A stretch of DNA of 64,000 nt from Antedon mediterranea (GCF_964355755.1 NC_092670.1:22999201-23063200), one strand, 5' to 3'; counted from the first letter of the stretch, positions 48,101-58,683 are shown. Numbers and translations: made by a program. Notes: generated by a model from the letters alone, not told the origin.

Positions 48101-51100
48101 GTTACAACTGACAATGGTATATATATTTTGTACACCATGAATGTGCATTTTAATGTAGTGGAATCTGTTAATGTTAGTCAAAATAATGTTCAGGAAAAAA
48201 CAGGACACGTTGATATGAATGTGACATCGCACAATAAACTTTCAAATACAGAGGCGAATTTTTTTGTAAAGAATTCTACAACAAAGAAACGAAAGCAAAC
48301 GGGAAATGAAACTTGTGAAACATTTGAAGATATAGAACCAAAACACAAAAAGAGTAAAACTGTTGAGGGACCTTGTTCTGGAAATAAAGTAAAAACATTG
48401 AGAAGGAGAAGAAAAATATCTTATGAAAATAGAAAGCAAAAAGAAAAGAATCGTCAGAGAATGAAAAGAAGAAGAGAAGAAAAAGATAATTCAATAGAAA
48501 AAAATGAAAATAGAAACAAATATCAAAGTGATCCTGCATACAGAGAAGAAAAGAAACGTAAAGTAAAAGAGGCACAACAAGTAAGATATGCTGATGATGA
48601 TTATAAATTCAAAAAAAGGAAGGAAAACAGAAAAAGACAACAAAAAATGTATAGATGTGAACCTGAATATAATGTTAAGGTACGAAATAAAGCTAAACAT
48701 AACTACAATATTGATTTGGATTACCGAACAACCAAAAAAGTCAACAATCGGTTAAATTATAAATGTAATGAAAAATTTACGCAAAATTTGAAAGAAAAAT
48801 TGAAAAATAGATACAATAATGATATAATATTTAGACATAAAACTAGACAAAATAATAAACAAAGAAATGCAGAAAAGTATCACAATGATTCAAAATTCAG
48901 ACAAACATTGAAGGAAAAATTAGCAGCGAAGTATCGTAATAATTCAAAATTTAGAAAAAACGTTACGCAAAAATTGGCAGAGAAGTATCGGAGTAATTTG
49001 AAATTTCGTCAAAACTGCAAACAAAAATTGGCACAGAAATATCGAGGTAATTTAAAATTTCGTCAAAGTATTAAGGAAAGGTGTAAGCAAAGATTTGCAG
49101 AAAAGTATCATGGTGATGAAGGGTTCCGAAAAAATATTATGAAGAAAAACATGAAAAATAGGGAAAAAAAGAAAAAAGAAAACAATAATTTTGAGTTTGT
49201 TTTAGAAAATTTCAGGGAAACAGTTTCTCGTGGTCCTGAATATGTTTGTTGCGTATGCTTTAAAATGTTATTCAAAGATCAAGTTATGAAGTGTACCAAA
49301 ACTAAGTACAAAAATAAGGCTTGTATAAATGAAAAGTATTTGCATATTTGCAACAATGAATGTAATAAACCTTGTCAATTTATCGAATCACCAAGATGTC
49401 GTTTATGGATTTGTTTCACATGCCACAGGAAATTGTTAAATGGGAAAGTCCCTGCCGAAGCCAATTCAAACAATTTACAACTACACGATATTCCTCCTGA
49501 GCTTAGGTGTTTAAATAATTTAGAGCAGCATTTGATTGGATTGAACATTCCTTTTATGAAATTAATGAATTTACCTAAAGGTGGACAGCATGGAATACAT
49601 GGACCTGTTGTATGTGTACCTTCAAATACTATTGAAACTGTAAAAATGCTGCCTAGACCACAGGTTGATGATCAATTAATATCTGTAAAATTGAAGCGAA
49701 AGTTGTCTTACAAAGGTTATTACAAATATAAATTTGTTAATACTGCTCATGTTATTCAAGCTCTTAGATATTTACAAGATCATAACAAGTGCTATTTTGA
49801 TATAGCTATTAATGAAGAATGGCACAATTATTTATCTGAAGAAAACATCGAAAATACAAATACTAATGGAGATGAAAATCAAACATGTATAGAAAGTAAT
49901 GAAGAAGAAGAGGAAGAATTAGAAGACCGATTATGTGGTGCTACCTTTGATACAAGTCTTCAACCTGTTGACAGGCGACAAAATTTGGTTGATGAATATT
50001 TTAATGACATCATTTGTTGTGCACCGTGTGAAAATAATAGCCCTATTGCATTATTAAGTAATAAAAGCAATGAAGCAAAATCATTTCCAGTGTTATTTCC
50101 AACAGGCCAACCAACATTCCATGATACGAGAGATGTTAAAATAACACTCGGACGTTATTTTCATAATAGATTAATGCATATAGATAACAGGTTTGCACAA
50201 AATACAGAATTCATATTTTATGCTCAATCGTTATATGAACTTCAACAAATTTTATCAAGTATTTCCATTGCATTGCGAAAAGGGTCAAGTAAAAAGGATG
50301 ATTTTAGTAAAGTTACTGTATCGGATTTAAAAAATGTTACCAAAATTGACGAAATTTTAAAATCTGATAGGGGTTATAAATTTCTAAAACAAATTCGTGG
50401 AACTCCACCGTACTGGCAAGCTACACAGAAAGATGTAATAGCAATGGTTAGACAGATTGGAAAGCCAACATTCTTTCTTTCATTCTCAAGTGCTGACTTC
50501 CGTTGGAAAGAAATAATGACGACATTGTTAAATCAGTCAGGAGACCAAAGAAACATTGAAGAATTGGAATGGGCAGATAAATGTAATTTGTTGAAATCAA
50601 ATCCAGTGACTGTTGCCAGAATGTTTGACAAACGCTTTCATACTTTTTTGAAAAATGTAATTTTGTCTGAAGCACAGCCTATTGGTAAAGTCATAGATTA
50701 TTTTTACCGAATTGAATTTCAAATGAGAGGAAGTCCACATGTTCATATGTTAGTATGGGTTGAAAATGCTCCTATTTTTGGTACGGATAAAGATAACGAA
50801 GTTATTAATTTTGTCGATAAATATATTTCGTGTGCTGTGCCATGTGAAACTGTAGATCCTGAACTGAATGAAATTGTTAAAAGTGTGCAAATTCACAGTA
50901 AAAGACATTCTAAATCATGTAAAAAAAAGGGAACAAACTGCAGATTTAACTTCCCCAGACAACCTTCTGGAAATACATTTGTTATGAGACCTACAATTGC
51001 GGATAAAGACAGTGATGATAATGATGACAATAAACAAGCAATGGAGCTGTTAACCTCAGTAAAAGATGCTGTGAGTAATGAAGAAACATATAAAAATGCA

Positions 51101-54100
51101 ATAGAACTTTTCCAAAGTTTAGGTATTACACAGAGTGCATTTGAGAAAGCAAATAATTGTGTAGCTACTGAGGAAAAGATTGTTATAAAGAGAAACCCTC
51201 AAGATGTGTGGGTAAATCAATATAATCCTTCCTTATTGAGAGCATGGAATGCTAATATGGATATTCAGTATATTACAAATGTATATGCATGTATTATTTA
51301 CGTTATAGGATATATGTCTAAATCTGAACGGGAAATGGGCTTACTTTTATCTCATGCAGCATCAGAAGTGAAAGAAGGCAATGAAGATGCTAGGCAAAGT
51401 TTGCGAAAACTTGGTAATGTTTATATGAATAACCGAGAAGTGTCTGCACAAGAAAGTATTTATCGTGTTTGTAGTTTAAGATTAAAAGAATGTTCAAGGA
51501 AAGTTGAATTTATCCCAGTAGGACCTAATCCTGTCAGAATGAGTTTACCATTAAGTGTAATTAAAAACAAAAAAGATGATGATGTAAGTGCATGGTTGCC
51601 AAATAAGATCGACAAATATAAAGCTCGACCTAATAGTTCTGAATTTAATAAAATGTGCCTTGCAAAATTTTGTTCGGAATATAGAATATTGAGTTCATCA
51701 GAAATGAAAGAAAACAAACAAAAAAAGAATGTATATCAGTTAAAAAAACAGTTGGGATTCATCCAAAAAAGAACACGAACTAGTAATGCTATAGTAAGAT
51801 ACCCTCGATTTCCAATGGATACAGCACCTGAGAAATATTTTTTGAGTATACTTCAGTTATTTCTACCATTTCGAAAAGATGAACAGTTAAAACCTCCAAA
51901 TTTTGAAACGTACGAACAATTTCATGAGAAAGGATGTGTGAATTTATGTGGCTGTCAATTACAAACGGTAAAGTCAATAGTTAATGGAAACATGAAACAA
52001 TATGAAAAAAGTGCTGAAGATGTTGAAGAAGCACAGGAATTTTTATTAAAATTTGGACCACAAGAAGATGCATGGAGCCTATTATGTCCAGAAAGCGAAA
52101 AAGAAAGGTTAGACAACCCAAAGCCAAATGTAGAGGTTGATGATGAAGAAGATGAATTTTTCATTCCAGATTTTGGAATTCAAAAAAATCATACATCTAA
52201 GGTAGAGTCTAATTCATCTAATATTCCAAGACCAGAATTGAACAAAATGATTCGATCTTTAAATGAAAAACAACAACATATATTTTATAAGACAAGACAA
52301 TGGTGTTTAGACAAAGTTAATGGTAAAAAACCTGAAGCATTTTACAATTTCATAACTGGAGGCGCTGGTACAGGAAAAAGTCATTTGGTAAATTGTATTT
52401 ATAATGAAGCGACACGTATTCTTGGAAAGATTATGGAAAATCCCGATGATTTGTCAATATTGAAATTAGCTCCTACAGGAATCGCAGCATATAATATTAA
52501 AGGCCAAACAATTCATAGCGCTTTGTCTATCCCGATTAATATTTCACTTCCGTATCAACCACTTGGAGAAGAAAAAATAAGTGCACTTCGTAATAAATTG
52601 GGCCAGTTGCAAATTGTTATTATAGATGAAATATCAATGGTAAATCAAAGGTTACTTTGGTATATCCACGGACGATTAAGGCAAATAAAACAAGTACGCA
52701 ACGATAGTCCATTTGGTAACATTTCAGTAATTGCTGTTGGTGATTTTTATCAGTTACCCCCGGTGATGGGCAGTTCGTTATATAAAGACACATTGGAAAG
52801 CTCACTGTGGATAGATAACTTTAAGCAAGTACAGTTAGATCAAATCATGAGGCAAAAAGAAGATAAACAATTTGCTTTATTGTTAAACAAATTGCGTACA
52901 AAAGAAAAACATGATTGTTTGTCTGATAACGATTTATTAGTTCTAAAATCACGTGAAACAGGTGAAGAATGTGAAGATGCTGTTCATATTTACCCACGCA
53001 ACAAACAAGTTGATGAATGGAATAAAAAAATGTTGCACAAAACCTGTACAGACATTGTATGCATTAAAGCAGAAGATAGTGTAGTAAATAGCAAGAAACA
53101 GAGCAAAAATTGTGACAAACCTCGGAATTCACGTCAAACTAGTTTACTAAGTTATTTGTGGATTGCAATTAATGCCAGAGTGATGTTGATTAAAAATGTA
53201 GATGTTAAAAAAGGCTTAACGAATGGATGTATGGGACATGTTGATGAAATAGTCAAACCTGATCATAACACCGAACCAGTATCTATTAAAGTAAAATTTG
53301 ACAATAATGACATTGGTATTCAGGCAATTGAAATGTTTAAAGAATCTATGGGGAAAAAATACAGTCGAAAACAATTTCCTCTCAAATTAGCATATGCATG
53401 CACAGTTCATAAAGTGCAAGGAATGACAATGGATAAAGCAGTGGTTTGCCTTAAAGATACTTTTATGCATGGTCAAGCATATGTAGGCCTCAGTCGTGTT
53501 ACTTCAATAACTGGACTTACTATTGAAAATTTTAAACCTAGTCTGATTTATTGTGATCCAAACATAAAGAAGTGCTTAAATAATATGGATTCATACGTAC
53601 AATGTGATAAACAAGGTCATGATTCGGCTTCTAGATTTTCAATAATGTTACATAACATTCAAGGGCTTAAACAACATTTTGTTGATCTTCAGTGTAATGA
53701 TTTGTTTATGAATTCTAATATCATATGTCTAACTGAAACATGGTTAAACAAGGATGATGATGTTTTTGACGTACGCATTGAGCCGTATAAATTGTATCAC
53801 CAAGCAAGGTATGATTCGTATTCTAATACAAATGATCTCAGTTCCAAAATAAAACATCAGGCTCATGGTGGCGTTGCAGTGTATGCCAAGAACACGTCTT
53901 CAAGCAGATTAAACATATGTAATAATGATATAGAAGCAGTTTCATTTTTAATAACAAGTCCGATTTCTGTTGCCGTGTCAGTAATTTATCGACCCCCAAG
54001 TTATGATATTAATCAATTCTGTCAAAATTTGAGAAAACATTTGGAAGAGTTACATAAAATGAGCACAAAATGTATTGTAATGGGTGATTTTAATGAAAAT

Positions 54101-54289
54101 CTTTTCAAACAATCTTCCAGAGTGAATAATTTAATGGCAGAGAATGAGTACAAACAACATGTTACATGTTCCACCACTGAAAACAATACATTGATTGATC
54201 ATGTTTATAGCAAAGGTCTTGATTCAGTACAGGCTGAAGTAATTCCAATTTATTATAGCTATCATGAAGCCATTCAAATTAAATTCTAA
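45155..54289 (+). CDS. Helentron replicase polyprotein: PHD, C76-like, OTU, HUH Rep, PIF1 helicase, EEP
   Basis: An uninterrupted 3044-codon frame. Seen in order: hydrophobic segment at residues 5-24; a ~26-residue repeat (42-70, 84-110); PHD-like Cys/His finger 123-172; protease-like domain ~545-720 with C560 (GKQC) and DPHARD (H690); OTU ~870-1000 with DGNC (D879, C882) and H998; basic Y-x5-F-R repeats ~1122-1330; Cys-rich DUF6570-like region ~1366-1500; Helitron-type Rep with HVH 1862-1864 and Y2049/Y2053; PIF1/RecD-like helicase with GGAGTGKS 2402-2409 and DE 2491-2492; EEP nuclease with N2834, E2861, D2978/N2980 and D3015/H3016. Established: the HUH Rep nicks and joins single strands and the helicase unwinds during rolling-circle transposition; a C-terminal EEP marks Helentrons. 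Odd features: the membrane segment, two different protease-like domains, and SYH at 3035-3037 where related nucleases have SDH. All other key residues seem intact, so activity is possible. ATG 45155 follows an in-frame TGA. Confidence 0.9.
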   Translation: MDMEFIAVVGIFLLIIFTMIFYLCKNVNKEVTSKKQIFVNTTGNVNNGVMDKTAEFKIVVNDILDLLDECCSTENVKDDRNDDTGNVNCEFMKDTTEFKGIIDDIINILSYGTEVTSEFDDTCDFCNIEVKVDDNCITCDCCSQYFHVKCVREVFEDKLCNSRVIWICSMCGNNNFVDNMFGEIGIPCHFNRYTILEPDESVTSDFPELTKNKEKRCNNAILKCQQTGSEDLLGSDWIRVRSKKRTDNRKKRCKNRGNKKRRKRVINGISIEPGVKYIGKGVKDFYERQNNNKMEWNMNTTTYREYNKENGKTNILENSQTIIDDSGRPMCDDLKNTKVTHGIQQQSGGGSKRLRNNKGRFVKTKKIDNKKAQGNVNLKNDCDTMERFGKDIKNMGNNHNSETKTDEDFKMKCTVENDNTATDDAKAQNNSKMNDRSRIIDSNGTDHKNQTCASCEFEENEVLIIDDGCKKAVTEKLRSHTKPKCDQHTIDPDIEVLTKNNFSEELIIDDVPKQKNTRKRQKTQSINELQVYNSNENITVAQGNFNQGNYRFGFASGKQCVANSLVAILYSTKRNGNEFYTKDLDTILTLGNELYRYIQKDSTMHEDLLMISELPKELDILDNTFVISPKESVFGIIDGNLEFMAEYGALSLNQALEQELHQHDAFFMNFNRSTFSIIKRVNGFHIFDPHARDRFGCVSEHGKSILLYSPSWQGVYDYCIRLARSMNCNLHETEFELTGVNIENKSMMLCSASVLDDNCEQRNLGNVDVDEPSTSYQYKCSTRLPDKNIDSKVKGQKHNKEGHVSSSNGWQSDSDIEIVNVQYGERPDKNFKFIPISEAQKKNMCNEVGIHCEHTDRNSGINRASQIGHPLQITNITGDGNCFYRAISYIISGTEDNHFLLRRAITNHLLETDDLFINTFSHEYRSVKEYVLKKRVMDNGTWASNTEISAMANLLNTDIYSFNDQLLTWQLFSAKKPGRIDDVTTDNGIYILYTMNVHFNVVESVNVSQNNVQEKTGHVDMNVTSHNKLSNTEANFFVKNSTTKKRKQTGNETCETFEDIEPKHKKSKTVEGPCSGNKVKTLRRRRKISYENRKQKEKNRQRMKRRREEKDNSIEKNENRNKYQSDPAYREEKKRKVKEAQQVRYADDDYKFKKRKENRKRQQKMYRCEPEYNVKVRNKAKHNYNIDLDYRTTKKVNNRLNYKCNEKFTQNLKEKLKNRYNNDIIFRHKTRQNNKQRNAEKYHNDSKFRQTLKEKLAAKYRNNSKFRKNVTQKLAEKYRSNLKFRQNCKQKLAQKYRGNLKFRQSIKERCKQRFAEKYHGDEGFRKNIMKKNMKNREKKKKENNNFEFVLENFRETVSRGPEYVCCVCFKMLFKDQVMKCTKTKYKNKACINEKYLHICNNECNKPCQFIESPRCRLWICFTCHRKLLNGKVPAEANSNNLQLHDIPPELRCLNNLEQHLIGLNIPFMKLMNLPKGGQHGIHGPVVCVPSNTIETVKMLPRPQVDDQLISVKLKRKLSYKGYYKYKFVNTAHVIQALRYLQDHNKCYFDIAINEEWHNYLSEENIENTNTNGDENQTCIESNEEEEEELEDRLCGATFDTSLQPVDRRQNLVDEYFNDIICCAPCENNSPIALLSNKSNEAKSFPVLFPTGQPTFHDTRDVKITLGRYFHNRLMHIDNRFAQNTEFIFYAQSLYELQQILSSISIALRKGSSKKDDFSKVTVSDLKNVTKIDEILKSDRGYKFLKQIRGTPPYWQATQKDVIAMVRQIGKPTFFLSFSSADFRWKEIMTTLLNQSGDQRNIEELEWADKCNLLKSNPVTVARMFDKRFHTFLKNVILSEAQPIGKVIDYFYRIEFQMRGSPHVHMLVWVENAPIFGTDKDNEVINFVDKYISCAVPCETVDPELNEIVKSVQIHSKRHSKSCKKKGTNCRFNFPRQPSGNTFVMRPTIADKDSDDNDDNKQAMELLTSVKDAVSNEETYKNAIELFQSLGITQSAFEKANNCVATEEKIVIKRNPQDVWVNQYNPSLLRAWNANMDIQYITNVYACIIYVIGYMSKSEREMGLLLSHAASEVKEGNEDARQSLRKLGNVYMNNREVSAQESIYRVCSLRLKECSRKVEFIPVGPNPVRMSLPLSVIKNKKDDDVSAWLPNKIDKYKARPNSSEFNKMCLAKFCSEYRILSSSEMKENKQKKNVYQLKKQLGFIQKRTRTSNAIVRYPRFPMDTAPEKYFLSILQLFLPFRKDEQLKPPNFETYEQFHEKGCVNLCGCQLQTVKSIVNGNMKQYEKSAEDVEEAQEFLLKFGPQEDAWSLLCPESEKERLDNPKPNVEVDDEEDEFFIPDFGIQKNHTSKVESNSSNIPRPELNKMIRSLNEKQQHIFYKTRQWCLDKVNGKKPEAFYNFITGGAGTGKSHLVNCIYNEATRILGKIMENPDDLSILKLAPTGIAAYNIKGQTIHSALSIPINISLPYQPLGEEKISALRNKLGQLQIVIIDEISMVNQRLLWYIHGRLRQIKQVRNDSPFGNISVIAVGDFYQLPPVMGSSLYKDTLESSLWIDNFKQVQLDQIMRQKEDKQFALLLNKLRTKEKHDCLSDNDLLVLKSRETGEECEDAVHIYPRNKQVDEWNKKMLHKTCTDIVCIKAEDSVVNSKKQSKNCDKPRNSRQTSLLSYLWIAINARVMLIKNVDVKKGLTNGCMGHVDEIVKPDHNTEPVSIKVKFDNNDIGIQAIEMFKESMGKKYSRKQFPLKLAYACTVHKVQGMTMDKAVVCLKDTFMHGQAYVGLSRVTSITGLTIENFKPSLIYCDPNIKKCLNNMDSYVQCDKQGHDSASRFSIMLHNIQGLKQHFVDLQCNDLFMNSNIICLTETWLNKDDDVFDVRIEPYKLYHQARYDSYSNTNDLSSKIKHQAHGGVAVYAKNTSSSRLNICNNDIEAVSFLITSPISVAVSVIYRPPSYDINQFCQNLRKHLEELHKMSTKCIVMGDFNENLFKQSSRVNNLMAENEYKQHVTCSTTENNTLIDHVYSKGLDSVQAEVIPIYYSYHEAIQIKF

Positions 54290-54404
54290 TTGCAGCAATG
54301 GTTTTTAAGTATTTGAATTATATTTCTCTAACAACTTTTTAAGAATTGAAAATAGAACTGGATACAAATAAAAAAATACAATTTGATAAAAACAAGATGA
54401 AAAT
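54290..54404 (+). other. 3' flank of Helentron ORF
   Basis: AT-rich sequence directly after the TAA. No terminal motif of the element is certain here. Confidence 0.4.
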
Positions 54405-54745
54405 CAACCCATGTCATTCTCCTGTATAGGAAAAACAAAATCTGGTGTCTAAACACATTTCAATCTTGTTTTTATGTGAGTTATATTATTATAGATTTTG
54501 TTCTGAATTTGAATATGCAATGTTGCAATCTGTGCACATAATAATCGTTCAATATCTACCAGTATTCAAGTAATGTTAAAAATAAAAAGTAAAATTTCAC
54601 AGAAGAAGAAAATACGTTTTGTTTTATACGATTACCAATACTTCATTAGGTCTAAACATAATTTCAGTTGTATAATTGTTTTTTTTATATTATTTTTTTT
54701 TTATCTATCCAGGTCCACATAAAATTACTAATACAGTAATTTACT
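54405..54745 (+). repeat. Trailer direct repeat, copy 1
   Basis: Matches 54807-55087 at an offset of 402 bp (CAACCCATGTCATTCTCCTG start; TCTATCCAGGTCCAC near the end). It holds an extra ~66 bp (about 54646-54711), mostly T-rich. Confidence 0.9.
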
Positions 54746-54806
54746 CATTTGGAAGAAAAATCAAGTTATTATCTATGCAAGAGGGGCAGCGAATAATCTG
54801 TAACTT

Positions 54807-55087
54807 CAACCCATGTCATTCTCCTGTATAGGAGAAACAATATCTGGTGAGTAAACACATTTTAATCTTGTTTTTATGTGAGTTATATTATTATAAATAT
54901 TGTTCTAAATTTGAATATGCAATGTTGCAATCTGTGCACATAATAATCGTTCAATATCTACCAGTATTCAAGTAATGTTAAAAATAAAAAGTTACATTTT
55001 ACAGAAGAAGAAAATACGTTTTATTTTATACGATTACAAATACTTCATCTATCCAGGTCCACTTGAAATTACTAATACAGCAATTTA
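54807..55087 (+). repeat. Trailer direct repeat, copy 2
   Basis: Second copy. Here TTCTCCT-GTAT-AGGAGAA forms a perfect 7-bp hairpin (54819-54836); in copy 1 the right arm has mutated. A 3' hairpin is expected near a Helentron end, so one copy may mark a terminus. Confidence 0.9.
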
Positions 55088-55982
55088 TTTCTTTAAAAGA
55101 ATAATCAATTTATTTTGTTTGGTTTTTAGGTATTTAATGGAATGGTTTCATAACTTCAATTATAATGGGATCCGGATTTTTAGGCAGTCAGTAATGCAGT
55201 CATTCGCTCTTTCATAGTAATTGCCTAAACGCGGCAAATGATTCAATTATGAATTATAATAATGATTGTTAAAAAATAAGAATCTTCTCTAAATAAATCA
55301 ATAAATATGCGTTTAATGAATCCACAACTAACAAATTAACATGTATATAGTGTAGGAAGTAAAATTACTGATCACCAAATAAACTACTGTATAGTATAAA
55401 CAGCCTACTATAATTTTGAAAATTGTGTGCAATTTCCAATAACCAATGAAAGCTTTTATAAACACACACATAAATACATACATTTCATACTTATTATTTG
55501 TTTGAAATAAAAAAATATTTTTAACAGTTATGGTGTGATTATATTAGTTTTATCAGAACTATTATATCTATTGGAGCAATTGAAACTCCATTAGATCAAA
55601 ACACAGAGCAGAGGAAACAAGAAATTGTTATTATTATTCATACATTCTGTAACTGGTTGTACTGTCGATATTATGGTGTATAGCAGAACTGTGTTTGATG
55701 TTATCAAAAAGAAACATAAAGGCATGTCCAATTTCGAAAAGTAATTCATCTCAACGAGAACATAATAAATTTAATTTAAAAAGAAAATTTGCCACTACGA
55801 CTGAGATACGCAATATGTTGAAGTGATAAATTATGACAAAAACACATGAAAATTCTACCTTTCCAATTACCTTTTCAATTACTGGCCATAGCATCATCTG
55901 ATAGCATGACCCATAGAATGACCTCACAGCATCCAATAGGAAAATTTGTCTGAGCAACAACATGTTCACATTTTGAGGAAAT
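55088..55982. other. AT-rich spacer between Helentron and satellite
   Basis: No supported gene. A short TTGCC / GGCAA hairpin lies near 55221-55237. The element's 3' end may be in the first 200 bp. Confidence 0.4.
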
Positions 55983-56265
55983 TCAGGCACGTGAAAGTGA
56001 GAGGCGCGGTCTTTTAAAACCGATGAACTTTTACTGAATTGTGTCTATTTTGTTTCATACGTCTAGTATATACTTATATACAGTGAAGCACAGAAACAAT
56101 TACGAGACCCATATTTTATTAAAAATTTTTAAATGATGACGTCATAAAAATTAATCATGAAGATAACAATTTAAAAGCATAGATATCTAAATAATTACAT
56201 TCTAAAAAGGTAAAGAATTTTGGCCACGTAAAATTAAGACGCTCGTTTTTTCAAACACGACACGG
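55983..56265 (+). repeat. Rearranged fragment of variant-type satellite
   Basis: GGCACGTGAAAGTGAGA, TTATATACAGTGAAGC, ATTACGAGACCCAT, ATGATGACGTCATAAA and a second GGCCACGTAAAATTAAGA piece match the variant front (5690-5960), but in rearranged order. It mirrors the fragment at the left edge of the block (23399-23572). Confidence 0.7.
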
Positions 56266-57528
56266 CAGAATTAGAGATACGCTGCGAATAAAACTGGTGG
56301 AAAGAAAGAAGAATATAGAAAAAAAAATATTTGAACTCCTCACTATCAACGAGTTAGGTTATCTGCCGCCGCGTAAACGCTACGTGCACATCATACGTTA
56401 GAATATTGCGCACAGAAAAACAATTATGCCATTGACACAGTTTTAGAGTGCTCTCTATTTTGTGTCACGTCTAAGTATATACAATATACACTATATACTA
56501 TATACGTACTACATACAGTGTAGAATAGGTGAAAATAAGTGACCAAAGTTATTGACGCTTTTGCACATGATGACGTCATAAAAATTGTAAAATTGTTAAT
56601 CATGCGAAAGATAATTGATTGACCTAGACAATATAAAAAAATTGAGGGAAATGGAATACGGATAAGTAGAGATGCGCTCTATTAAATTTGACGAGCTATG
56701 ACGAAAGAGAAAAAAATCCTATATTTCATATTCGAGTGGCCAAACTATGACGTCACAATGTCCAGTTAGCCATATCGATGCATGATTCGAAATCTACAAC
56801 TAATCAACTTCCAGAATATGTAATTTTAAAAAAGTTCACTACGTAGTTTAGAATCTATGACTTTTTTAAAAAAGGCATAATTTTCACGAATTTTTGAACT
56901 TTTTCATCAAAAACGCGCGCAAATTGTTCAATTCTACGTGCTCGTATGACGTGATTTTAATTCGAAATTGATTGAAAATTGGTAAATTTACTAGAAAAGG
57001 CTGGAAAAACAAAAATCAAGCAAAAAAAAGATGTTTTTGCGCTACGTGCGCACGCGCGCGTAAGAAAAGTGCGCACGCGTGGGAATTTTTGAAATGCTCA
57101 AAATGACATGAAACGCGTAGAAAGTTGATTAGAAATTGATTTTTCGCATTTTGAAATTTTAAACGCGCGTGCGCGCGTCACTTTCTGTTAAACATGCAAT
57201 TTTCTCTCCATACAAATTTAGCGCATGATATAAATTAAACTTTTGCCAAGTTTCAATTTAAATGGTTTAATAGTTTTCGATCTAAATTAAATACTCGAAA
57301 TTCATAAAATCGCGCGTAACTTACGCTGCGCAACTCGGACGGTACCGAAAACCTTATTACGACATCTTCAGATAGAGGTCAATCTTTTGATAAAATTATA
57401 CAATGTTATTTTGAGAAGATTTAGAGATACACGCGCAACAAAATTCTGGGAAAGAAAGAAGAATAAGAAAGAAAAAAAAAAAAGATCCTGACAATAACAA
57501 GGGGTTATCCGCCAAGTGCGGATAACCA
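56266..57528 (+). repeat. Satellite tail plus unit with decayed start, one cassette
   Basis: GGCAGAATTAGAGATACGC begins a unit tail. The next start hairpin is decayed (AACTCCTC / AACGAGTT) and its start word reads GGTTATCTGC. The unit ends with one intact cassette. Confidence 0.85.
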
Positions 57529-58683
57529 ACTAGATTTGAACTCGTCACTACGGACGAGTTAGGTTATCCGCAGCGCAAAAGCCAAGTGCACGTCGTACGT
57601 TAGAATATTGCGGGCAGATAAACGATGATGCCATTGAAACAATTTCAGTTTTCTCTCTATTTTGCGTCACGTCTAAGTATATACGGTATACACTATATTA
57701 TACTCTATACGTACTACATACAGTGCAGAATAGGTGAAAATAAGTGACCAAAGTTATTGATGCTTTTGGACATGATGACGTCATCACAATTTTTAAACTA
57801 ATGAATCATGCGAAAGATAATTGATTGACTTAGACAATATAAAGAAATGGAGGGCAATGGAATACGGATAAGTGGAGATGCGCTCTATTAAATGTGATGA
57901 GCTATACGAAAGAGAAAAAAATCCTATATTTTATATATGGGTGGCCATACGATGACGTCACAATGTCCGGTTAGCCATATCAATGCATGTTTCAAGAAAT
58001 ACAACTCATTTACTTCCAGAATATGTAATTTTAAAAAAGTTCACCACGTAGTTTAGAGTTTATGACTGTTTAAAAAAAGGTCTAATTTTGACGATTTTTT
58101 GAAGTTTTTCATCAAAAACACGCGCAAATTATCCAATTATACGTGCTCGTGTGACGTGATTTTAAGTCGAAATTGATTGAAAATTGATAAATTTAATAGG
58201 AAAGGGTGAAAAAACAAAAATCAAGCAAAAAAACGATGTTTTTGCGCTACGTGCGCACGCGCGCGTAAGAAAAGTGCGCACGCGTGGGAATTTTTGAAAT
58301 GCTCAAAATTACATGAAACGCGTAGAAAGTTGATTAGAAATTGATTTTTCGCATTTTGAAATTTTAAACGCGCGTGCGCGCGTAACTTTCAATAAAACAT
58401 GCCATTTTCTCTCCATAGAAAGTTAGCGCATGATATGACTTAAATTTTCACCAAGTTTCAATACAAAATGACATATAGTTTTTATTCTATGATCAATCAT
58501 TGAAATTCATAAAATTGCGCGTAACTTACGCTGCGCGACTCGAAATTAAAAAAAAAAAGTTTCTTGCACATCTACAGCTACAGGGTTATTTTTTGACAAA
58601 GTTATACATTCATATGTTGGCGAGAATTAGAGATACGCTGCCAACAAAAAATGGGAGAGAAGTGTGTAAAGAAAGAAATAAAT
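57529..58683 (+). repeat. Satellite unit, no tail cassette
   Basis: 1155 bp, AAGAAATAAAT tail. Confidence 0.9.

Noticed and set aside
48242-48700. Minus-strand Phe/Leu-rich open frames opposite the replicase
   Set aside because: They are antisense shadows of the Lys-rich repeat region of the plus-strand gene.
44341-54289. Whole region as an integrated large DNA virus because of the C76-like and OTU domains
   Set aside because: The HUH Rep, PIF1 helicase and EEP order in a single ORF is diagnostic of a Helentron. No capsid, polymerase or packaging gene is present.
55751-55990. 79-codon minus-strand ORF near the Helentron trailer
   Set aside because: No recognisable motif, unremarkable length for AT-rich DNA, and it overlaps a satellite fragment edge.
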